The translations under genes and the position numbers were made by a program. The notes below the pieces were generated by a model that did no database searches, was not told where the DNA came from, and worked only from the letters and a program-made list of their open reading frames with translations. From the NCBI GenBank assembly GCA_012727965.1, contig JAAYFZ010000215.1:1-7869 (forward strand): a DNA stretch of 7,869 nt. Direction: 5' to 3'. Of this stretch, positions 1 to 4,848 are shown one piece after another; positions within the stretch are counted from its first letter, which is position 1, and each line of letters opens with the position of its first letter. The DNA comes from Clostridiaceae bacterium. GTDB taxonomy: Bacteria > Bacillota > Clostridia > Saccharofermentanales > UBA5734.

Positions 1-332
1 ACTGTTCCACCCTGATAATCGCCTTTTCTCTCTTTTTGAATAACCGACCAGTAGATCCTGCCAGAAGTCACATTACTATTTTGCGAGAGACTCTCATCGA
101 TGAATCGTTCATAATGGCCAAGATCAAGATCAGTCTCCGCACCATCATCGGTCACGAAAACCTCGCCATGCTGATAAGGATTCATAGTGCCCGGATCGAC
201 ATTCAGATAAGGATCGAATTTTTGCATTGTAACTCTGATCCCCCTCGCCTTGAGAAGACGCCCCAGAGAAGCAGCTGTTATGCCTTTTCCCAGACCTGAT
301 ACAACACCACCGGTCACAAAGATATATTTCAT
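1..332 (-). CDS. pyrG: CTP synthase, N-terminal 110 residues (cut by window edge)
   Basis: This gene encodes CTP synthase, the cytoplasmic enzyme that aminates UTP to CTP using ATP and glutamine-derived ammonia. Only the start of the N-terminal synthetase domain is present; the rest, including the glutamine amidotransferase half, lies beyond base 1. The protein opens MKYIFVTGGVVSGLGKG, the family P-loop, with Lys16 at the phosphate-binding position. It continues with KFDPYLNVDPGTM (38-50), QHGEVFVTDDGAETDLDLGH (54-73) and the YERF/GRIY region. Asp70 corresponds to the Mg-binding Asp72 of the E. coli enzyme. The ATG at 332-330 is chosen because a perfect GGAGG (342-338) lies 5 nt upstream and the family starts at this point. 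The gene has its own promoter and a hairpin-bearing leader. Identity is near certain, but I cannot see whether its amidotransferase domain is intact, which matters given the neighbouring guaA. Confidence 0.97.
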   Translation of the reverse strand, partial: MKYIFVTGGVVSGLGKGITAASLGRLLKARGIRVTMQKFDPYLNVDPGTMNPYQHGEVFVTDDGAETDLDLGHYERFIDESLSQNSNVTSGRIYWSVIQKERKGDYQGGT

Positions 333-368
333 AAAAACCTCCACATAATCAGCAATTCAGACAATGGC

Positions 369-414
369 AAAAGCCCGGCCTCAGATATGTATTATCTAAA
401 AAGAGCTGCCGGGC
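369..414 (-). promoter_or_regulatory. Terminator-like hairpin in the pyrG leader (candidate attenuator)
   Basis: Read on the minus strand, a perfect 7-bp GC-rich stem (GCCCGGC, 414-408, with GCCGGGC, 379-373) encloses a second paired segment. That segment is CTC with GAG, then AGATA with TATCT, closed by the loop ATACA, with unpaired AG and TTTTT on the 5' side. TTTT (372-369) follows directly. This is the shape of an intrinsic terminator with a short U tract. It lies between the pyrG promoter and the pyrG ribosome binding site, so it could be an attenuator. It could also terminate read-through from the gene ending at 528, which has no other terminator. B. subtilis pyrG is controlled by leader attenuation responding to CTP; whether the same logic applies here is inference. 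Confidence 0.5.
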
Positions 415-428
415 ATCAAATCGATGAC

Positions 429-440
429 ACAATTAATTGT
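429..440. promoter_or_regulatory. 12-bp perfect palindrome in the pyrG 5' leader
   Basis: ACAATTAATTGT is a perfect palindrome about 30 nt downstream of the predicted pyrG transcription start. A second dyad, ATCAG (454-458) with CTGAT (469-473), straddles the predicted start itself. Either could be an operator. The region is AT-rich, so a chance origin is quite possible, and no regulator is named. Confidence 0.2.
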
Positions 441-473
441 TAATATTTCATATATCAGTCATCAACGTCTGAT

Positions 474-502
474 ATTATACTGCTTAACATCTAATGTTGC
501 AA
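474..502 (-). promoter_or_regulatory. pyrG promoter
   Basis: A perfect -10 TATAAT (479-474) lies 17 bp from a -35 TTGCAA (502-497, four of six consensus bases). Transcription would start near 467-469, giving a leader of about 135 nt before the pyrG ATG. That is long enough to hold the hairpin at 369-414. The initially transcribed bases are roughly AGACG, not the GGGC used by B. subtilis pyrG. The -35 box begins only 25 nt beyond the stop codon of the upstream gene. Confidence 0.6.
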
Positions 503-527
503 TTATTAATTCTCAATCTTGCACACT

Positions 528-2405
528 TTAATGTTTAAGCCTTAAGATTTTGAACGAATGAGGCATAACAGTAATTGCTGCAGCTTTCCTGTCCGTCGGC
601 TCTCCTAAAACATTTGTCTGCGGCTTGATTATCAGGACACCAGATCGTTCTATTTCTCTTTTTGGCTCAAGCCAGGTAAAAAAATCGCTTTTTTGTGTTT
701 TTTCAGGATTTAAGTCCTCAAGTTCAGAAAACGAGTCGTCAAATACTAGCTTTATGTCAGCAGGCTCGTCTCTAAATGAATGAATTACGACGGTACTATT
801 GTCATAAACAAAAAGTGATATCTGTGCTGGCGCCTCAAGCCAAACAGGCATATCACATGCGATCGTATCGGCTATTTTACCAAGCACCTCTGCCGGGAGT
901 TTATATAAATCAGCCGGATTATCAGGTATGGTCATAACAAAAATCTTGCCATCCGCATATTCGGCGGAGTGAAGCAGCGGGGCCCCGGCTGCACCGCAAT
1001 TGCAACTTATTACTTCCCAAGAGTCGTTTGTAAAATACTCAATTACCGGGACAATAAACGGCTCTTCAGATGAATAGACAGTATTATCCCAACCCATTTG
1101 AAAATCATGCGCAAGTATTTTGCGATCAGTCAGACGCAGCTCGACGATATCATCTATACCCCTATTTTGCAAAACTCCAAGCAAGCCGGAAGTAATAACA
1201 ACACGGCCGCCTGCAAGAAGTAATTTCTTAATCTTAACTATCAGATCTTGATCATAAGCAGCAGACTCCGCCAGCACAACAATACCGGCATCTTCAGGAA
1301 AAACGGGTACAAGATCCATCGGCAAACCAATCATACCAAGATAATTGACCAGAAAATCCTCTCCCCTGGAATTATATGGCTTATACATTTTGATACCCAA
1401 CGGCTCGCCCAGCAGGTCCAAAAACTCATCCATGATGGCAAAAGCCCGGCCTGCAGCAACTGCATGGTTAGCTTCGGCAGAAAAACTGCCATCTGCTGTT
1501 CTCACTGCAGCTGTTGCTCCATCAAAAGAGAAACTACACATTTGATTCTGCCAGTGTCCCCTTTGTTTAGTAGTTATAGGTTTCTGCAGAGAATGATAAT
1601 CAAATAGAGTTGCTTCGGGAGCTTTTGCCAACAAAGTTAGCCACAACTGTTCTGCATAGCGGTCAAGTGTAACAGTTCCAAAAGGATCGACCCAGCCACC
1701 ACGAACAGCACCGGGCTTGATATTGTTGTAGTAACGATAGACAAGATAGCTCTCATATGGCTGCAAATGTTGCGCCCCATGATAAGCATCCCGCGTCTCA
1801 TTGCCTGCATATAATCCATCATACAAGGCCGGTTGTCGCTGCAAATCGAAGCCCAGACCCTGGAAATGTTCATACCAGTTAGGATATTTGATCACGACCT
1901 CAACATTTGGATTAACAGCCTTGGCCGGCTTGATAACCAGCTCGACAGATGCAGCATACATCAAATCCAGCCTGAAATCACTCCAGCTGCGATCGCCTTT
2001 TGCCGCTATGCATTTTTTGCATTTACAATTGTTGAAGAAGAAATCGTCGAATAAGATTTCATCAAAAAGCTCAGCACCCATCTCAACCAGGTTTCTAAGC
2101 TTATTGCGATAAAAATCATCACTATAACAGTATGTTTTAAAATCAGAAAGCTCATCGATCGTAACTGTAATCCCGGCAGCACTCTCGATGCCACGCTCGC
2201 GAAGCCATGCCTTGAGCGCAAGCAGCGTTTTCCTCTCCGGAATCACCATGTCTCGATGTATTTCCAAATAAACTTTGCCGAAACTCACATATTTTAGCAT
2301 CTGACTGATCCTATCAGTCATCGGCCCAATATCATCTCTAAGAGGCGCTATCTCCAACGCCCTGATATACAACGCTGCCCGGAAATTCTGATAACCACTC
2401 TGCAT
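528..2405 (-). CDS. Putative cytoplasmic glycoside hydrolase with TIM barrel and GATase-like domain
   Basis: This 625-residue protein has no signal peptide or membrane segment. Residues about 8-330 look like a TIM-barrel glycosidase core: VYLEIHRD (45-52), LFDDFFF followed by CKCKKC (118-132), KYPNWYEH (173-180), GNETRD (201-206) and GGWVDP (236-241). Glu203, Glu49 and the Asp120/121 pair are possible catalytic or substrate residues, but I cannot assign them. Residues about 335-415 (VVLAES, LLLAGGRVVITSG) resemble the beta-galactosidase trimerisation, GATase-like fold seen in GH42-type enzymes. Residues about 520-625 are beta-rich. This architecture matches uncharacterised Firmicutes proteins, as I recall; I cannot name the family or substrate. 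The likely job is cleaving imported oligosaccharides. The start at 2405 is chosen because GAGGTG lies 7 nt upstream; a TTG at 2420 would precede it but lies upstream of that site. Coding status is certain, activity inferred. Confidence 0.85.
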   Translation of the reverse strand: MQSGYQNFRAALYIRALEIAPLRDDIGPMTDRISQMLKYVSFGKVYLEIHRDMVIPERKTLLALKAWLRERGIESAAGITVTIDELSDFKTYCYSDDFYRNKLRNLVEMGAELFDEILFDDFFFNNCKCKKCIAAKGDRSWSDFRLDLMYAASVELVIKPAKAVNPNVEVVIKYPNWYEHFQGLGFDLQRQPALYDGLYAGNETRDAYHGAQHLQPYESYLVYRYYNNIKPGAVRGGWVDPFGTVTLDRYAEQLWLTLLAKAPEATLFDYHSLQKPITTKQRGHWQNQMCSFSFDGATAAVRTADGSFSAEANHAVAAGRAFAIMDEFLDLLGEPLGIKMYKPYNSRGEDFLVNYLGMIGLPMDLVPVFPEDAGIVVLAESAAYDQDLIVKIKKLLLAGGRVVITSGLLGVLQNRGIDDIVELRLTDRKILAHDFQMGWDNTVYSSEEPFIVPVIEYFTNDSWEVISCNCGAAGAPLLHSAEYADGKIFVMTIPDNPADLYKLPAEVLGKIADTIACDMPVWLEAPAQISLFVYDNSTVVIHSFRDEPADIKLVFDDSFSELEDLNPEKTQKSDFFTWLEPKREIERSGVLIIKPQTNVLGEPTDRKAAAITVMPHSFKILRLKH

Positions 2406-2463
2406 ACCATCACACCTCAAAAAACACTACCCACTAGCAAAACAACCCACCACGTCTCACCGA

Positions 2464-2493
2464 ACAATAGCAGATGTTCCACCATTGTTTCAA
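2464..2493 (-). promoter_or_regulatory. Candidate promoter of the glycosidase-like gene
   Basis: The -35 TTGAAA (2493-2488, five of six consensus) and -10 TATTGT (2469-2464, four of six) are 18 bp apart. The -10 carries a TGC extension (TGCTATTGT). Transcription would start near 2457, about 50 nt before the ATG at 2405. The -35 overlaps one arm of the dyad CAACGA/TCGTTG (2491-2507), which could be an operator. Evidence is by sequence match only. Confidence 0.4.
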
Positions 2494-2526
2494 CGAGACA
2501 TTCGTTGGAGCACAGCGACTTCGTCC
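2494..2526. repeat. Diverged copy of the motif inside the adjacent palindrome
   Basis: This 33-bp stretch resembles bases 2562-2594. Both read CGA, two variable bases, CATTCGTT, then GAGC, then AGCGA and CG. The 5' part also forms its own hairpin, CAACGA with TCGTTG (2491-2507), around a 5-nt loop. Two related copies within 70 bp suggest a repeat-derived intergenic region. It is non-coding as far as I can see. Confidence 0.4.
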
Positions 2527-2536
2527 TACAAACCAA

Positions 2537-2617
2537 GCTAAAGGCTTAGCGTTAATGTCCGCGAATCATTCGTTCAGAGCGAAGCGATGACGACGTGAGC
2601 GGACATAACACTAAGCC
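2537..2617. repeat. Long REP-like palindrome at the 3' end of guaA
   Basis: The left arm (2543-2562, beginning GGCTTAGCGTTA) pairs with the right arm (2599-2617, ending AACACTAAGCC) over about 19 bp with one mismatch and one bulge. Inside the loop, TCAT, CG and TTC (2566-2575) pair with GAA, CG and ATGA (2581-2590) around AGAGC, so the whole can fold as a two-tier hairpin. A competing small hairpin, GCTAA with TTAGC (2537-2550), shares the left arm. The right arm begins on the last base of the guaA stop codon. On the guaA strand only TTT follows the stem, so a classic intrinsic terminator is doubtful; mRNA 3'-end protection or a REP/MITE-like mobile repeat fits as well. Confidence 0.6.
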
Positions 2618-3909
2618 TACTCCCATTCAATCGTCGAAGACGGCTTAGGTGTCAAATCGTAAAGTACACGATTCACACCAGGCACCTCATTTGTAATTCT
2701 CTCTGTCAGGCGCTGGAGCACACTCCAAGGCAGCTCTGGAACCTCAGCGGTCATGGCATCTATCGTGTTTACAGCGCGAAGCACAACAGGCCAGTCGAAG
2801 CTGCGTTTGCCGTCTTTTACCCCTGTTGAACGGAAATCAGGCACAACAGTAAAAAACTGCCAGATCTTGAGGTCAAGACCCGCCGCAGCAAGCTCTTCAT
2901 GGAGAATGGCATCAGACTCACGTACTGCTTCTAAACGGTCACGTGTGATCGCACCGAGGCAGCGCACTCCCAGACCAGGACCGGGGAAAGGTTGACGATG
3001 GACCATGCTGTCAGGCAGACCAAGCGCCGAACCGACTGCTCTGACCTCATCCTTGAATAACATCTTAACTGGCTCGACCAGCTTGAAATCGAGGTCTTCA
3101 GGAAGACCGCCGACATTATGGTGGCTCTTGACGGCTTTTACCGTTTTGGTACCGCTCTCGATAATATCTGGATAGATCGTACCCTGACCGAGATATTCTA
3201 TACCGGTCAGCTTCCTGGCTTCCTCTTCAAAAACACGAATAAACTCTTTACCGATGATCATACGTTTCTCTTCAGGATCGGTCACACCGGCAAGCTTATC
3301 AAGAAAACGATCAACAGCGTTAACATATATCAGGTCTACGCCCAGCTGCTCGCCGAAGACATTGATTACTTGCTCAGATTCACCCTTGCGCATGAGACCA
3401 TGATTGACATGAACACAAGTCAATCTGTCACCGATGGCTTCTGCCAGCAGGGCGGCTACTACTGAGCTGTCAACACCGCCAGAGAGGGCAAGCAGGACTT
3501 TTCCAGTATCGCCAACCTGTTGGCGGATAAGATCAACTTGATCAGATATGTAATTCTGTGTATTCCAATTAGGCTGAGCACCGCAGGTTTCGAAGACAAA
3601 TTCATACAGGCCGGCTTTTCGAGCTTGAGCGTCTTCCGGCCAGGGAGCACCTTGCTTGTGATCAGCTAAATACAGCGGCAAGCCACTTGCATATACTGCC
3701 TCAGATGCATCGATAGCGATGCCATCTATCTCGCGGTTAATGCCGCCGTTAAGAATTATTCCGCGAACATTGGGCAGTGCCGCCAATTCAGATGCGCTGA
3801 TATCATGTGGATGGATCTCACTGTATACACCGAGCGCCCTGATCTCACGAGCGAGTCTGGCATTCTCATCACTACCGAGGTCTAGAATAAGAATCATATC
3901 CTGTTTCAT
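2617..3909 (-). CDS. guaA: GMP synthase with truncated, catalytically dead glutaminase domain
   Basis: GMP synthase converts XMP to GMP with ATP and ammonia normally released from glutamine. This protein has 430 residues; standard GuaA has about 510-525. The ATP-pyrophosphatase and dimerisation parts look complete: LSGGVDSS P-loop (142-149), VNHGLMRKGE (168-177), GQGTIYPDIIESG (241-253), SHHNVGGLPED (262-272), PFPGPGLGVR (307-316) and the terminal STIEWE. The class I amidotransferase domain is only about 110 residues. Its opening is recognisable (ILILDLGS, LGVYSEIHPHD, GIILNGG), but the expected GICYGMQ nucleophile segment is replaced by LYLADHKQ (79-86). The sequence then jumps to a segment resembling the end of the domain, so catalytic Cys and His are absent. 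At 305-306 it reads RQ where the family has RH. The ATG at 3909 has AAGGAG 8 nt upstream. It presumably uses free ammonia or a separate glutaminase (inference). Confidence 0.95.
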   Translation of the reverse strand: MKQDMILILDLGSDENARLAREIRALGVYSEIHPHDISASELAALPNVRGIILNGGINREIDGIAIDASEAVYASGLPLYLADHKQGAPWPEDAQARKAGLYEFVFETCGAQPNWNTQNYISDQVDLIRQQVGDTGKVLLALSGGVDSSVVAALLAEAIGDRLTCVHVNHGLMRKGESEQVINVFGEQLGVDLIYVNAVDRFLDKLAGVTDPEEKRMIIGKEFIRVFEEEARKLTGIEYLGQGTIYPDIIESGTKTVKAVKSHHNVGGLPEDLDFKLVEPVKMLFKDEVRAVGSALGLPDSMVHRQPFPGPGLGVRCLGAITRDRLEAVRESDAILHEELAAAGLDLKIWQFFTVVPDFRSTGVKDGKRSFDWPVVLRAVNTIDAMTAEVPELPWSVLQRLTERITNEVPGVNRVLYDLTPKPSSTIEWE

Positions 3910-3936
3910 TTGTTGCTCTCCTTACCTGTAACTAAT

Positions 3937-3969
3937 AAAAATCCCCTGTATTTTATCATGATACAGGGG
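3937..3969 (-). terminator. Intrinsic terminator after the nitroreductase gene
   Basis: On the minus strand a perfect 9-bp stem (CCCCTGTAT with ATACAGGGG) encloses the 9-nt loop CATGATAAA and is followed by ATTTTT. It starts 22 nt after the nitroreductase stop codon. It ends only 27 nt before the guaA start, so it also sits directly upstream of the guaA ribosome binding site. Confidence 0.75.
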
Positions 3970-3978
3970 AGCATACAA
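3950..3978 (-). promoter_or_regulatory. Candidate guaA promoter embedded in the terminator
   Basis: The -10 TAAAAT (3955-3950, five of six consensus) and a poor -35 TTGTAT (3978-3973, three of six) are 17 bp apart. The -10 lies in the loop and 3' arm of the terminator hairpin. Predicted initiation is at the GGGG run (3946-3943), giving a leader of about 35 nt to the guaA ATG. If this is not the promoter, guaA must be reached by read-through of the terminator, since no space remains for another promoter between them. Confidence 0.4.
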
Positions 3979-3991
3979 CGATATTAGACTG

Positions 3992-4660
3992 TTAGGTCCA
4001 GAGGAAATTGTCTTGGCCGGCAGCCACCTCGAAATGATACTTAACGACACCGAGGTCAATCGCTGCATAGCTTCCTGATCCAGCAACTGCCTTAACTCTA
4101 TCGCCAACGAGACTGAATTTGAACTTCTGCTGATTAAGTGCTGTCGGTGCCAGCAGGGCCGCTTCCATACCGGCAGCAAACCACTCAGGCATTTTGCCGC
4201 GATAGTCGCAGACGCTATCTAGCGGCTTAGACCTGTGTGCTGCTCCTTGATCCTGCCCAACACCTACAGAGATAACACAGACCATTTTCTCGCCATGCGC
4301 TATTTTAACTCTTGCCTTGCGTTTGCTATAGGTTGCGGCAACCCAACAGGTATTGAGCCCCAGCTGCTGAGCCAGTATTACCAAACGCTCACCATAATAA
4401 CCAACCTTCTCATCAAGCGAGGGCATATCAGCTGCACCGACTAATGCGATGTAATTCTTCACTCCAGAAAATCTGCCGAAACGGGCAAGTAAGCATCTGA
4501 ATGCATTCGGCTCATCCGTAATCAGTTGTATTTTCAGACTACTCTCAAGATTGCAGACATCGATCTCCTGAAGCAGCTTCTTTTTCTGCTCGCTTGATAA
4601 AGGCTCATCAGTGTATTTCCTGACAGAGTGCCTCGCCCAGATCGCTTCCATTATTGTCAT
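3992..4660 (-). CDS. Nitroreductase-like flavoprotein (TM1586 type)
   Basis: This 222-residue cytoplasmic protein belongs to the nitroreductase fold, most like the putative TM1586-type branch. That branch fuses two half-modules in one chain, whereas classic nitroreductases are homodimers. Evidence includes the opening AIWARHSVRKYTDEPLS (6-22) with the FMN-phosphate-contacting Arg/Ser cluster, VKNYIALVG (67-75), YYGERLVILAQQLGLNTCWV (88-107), and near the C-terminus APTALNQQKFKF (171-182) and AIDLGVVKYHFEVAAG (200-215). It would bind FMN and reduce an unknown substrate with NAD(P)H. The start at 4660 is preferred because GAGGGAG (4673-4667) lies 6 nt upstream; an in-frame ATG at 4675 overlaps that site, so it is less likely. 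A terminator follows closely. Family is fairly sure, substrate unknown. Confidence 0.88.
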   Translation of the reverse strand: MTIMEAIWARHSVRKYTDEPLSSEQKKKLLQEIDVCNLESSLKIQLITDEPNAFRCLLARFGRFSGVKNYIALVGAADMPSLDEKVGYYGERLVILAQQLGLNTCWVAATYSKRKARVKIAHGEKMVCVISVGVGQDQGAAHRSKPLDSVCDYRGKMPEWFAAGMEAALLAPTALNQQKFKFSLVGDRVKAVAGSGSYAAIDLGVVKYHFEVAAGQDNFLWT

Positions 4661-4693
4661 CTTGATCTCCCTCATGCTCTATCCCAAATCGCT

Positions 4694-4825
4694 CTAATAA
4701 ACTAACGATAAAACGCGGCTGATCCTTGAGAAAATCACCACATCTGCAGGCGTTGTCAAGCCGGTATCGCGCTGTTTATCTCCTTTTGCAAACACATAAT
4801 TAACTATGATACTGGCAAAAGACAT
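4694..4825 (-). pseudogene. 43-codon reading frame, possible alpha/beta-hydrolase N-terminal remnant
   Basis: The frame begins with ATG at 4825, has GGAG 7 nt upstream (4836-4833), and ends TAG at 4694. It starts 23 nt after the GH5 stop codon, spacing typical of an operon. The peptide opens MSFASIIVNYVFAKG and continues DKQRDTGLTTPADVV (16-30). The latter resembles, from memory, the N-terminal lead of clostridial alpha/beta-hydrolase esterases (a DKKRDAGLTTP-type motif), after which the real proteins continue for hundreds of residues. Here the frame is lost after about residue 33. It may be a decayed gene start or a genuine small ORF. The -35 box proposed for the nitroreductase gene lies inside it. 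The homology is recalled, not tested. Confidence 0.35.
4731..4759 (-). promoter_or_regulatory. Candidate promoter of the nitroreductase gene
   Basis: A perfect -35 TTGACA (4759-4754) is 17 bp from a poor -10 GATTTT (4736-4731, three of six consensus). Transcription would start near 4724, about 64 nt before the ATG at 4660. The weak -10 keeps this uncertain. Co-transcription from the GH5 gene is also possible because no terminator is seen between 4848 and 4661. Confidence 0.3.
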
Positions 4826-4848
4826 GCTGTTTCTCCAATCAGTCCTGC

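Noticed and set aside
36..299. Plus-strand reading frame opposite pyrG
   Set aside because: It lies wholly antisense to a clearly recognisable CTP synthase sequence and has no family character.
369..480. B. subtilis-style GGGC reiterative initiation for pyrG
   Set aside because: No GGG occurs near the start predicted from the strong -10 box.
2406..2420. TTG start at 2420 for the glycosidase-like gene
   Set aside because: The GAGGTG site lies within the extra codons and points to the ATG at 2405.
2491..2617. CRISPR-like repeats
   Set aside because: There are only two diverged copies, and they are not separated by a regular unique spacer. The structure is a palindrome, not an array.
3910..3991. 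Purine (guanine) riboswitch upstream of guaA
   Set aside because: Only about 80 nt separate the genes, most of it the terminator hairpin. The conserved three-way junction elements of a purine aptamer are not visible.
4661..4675. ATG at 4675 as the nitroreductase start
   Set aside because: The GAGGGAG ribosome binding site overlaps the codons immediately after that ATG and is correctly spaced for 4660 instead.
4600..4785. Open minus-strand frame overlapping the nitroreductase start, with a plausible-looking peptide (LDNACRCGDFLKDQPRF)
   Set aside because: It has no usable start codon after its upstream stop, and its end is a shadow of the nitroreductase N-terminus.
4783..4821. Inverted repeat CTTTTGC/GCAAAAG as a terminator after the GH5 gene
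   Set aside because: It is an AT-rich 7-bp stem with a 25-nt loop and no T tract, lying inside the 43-codon frame.
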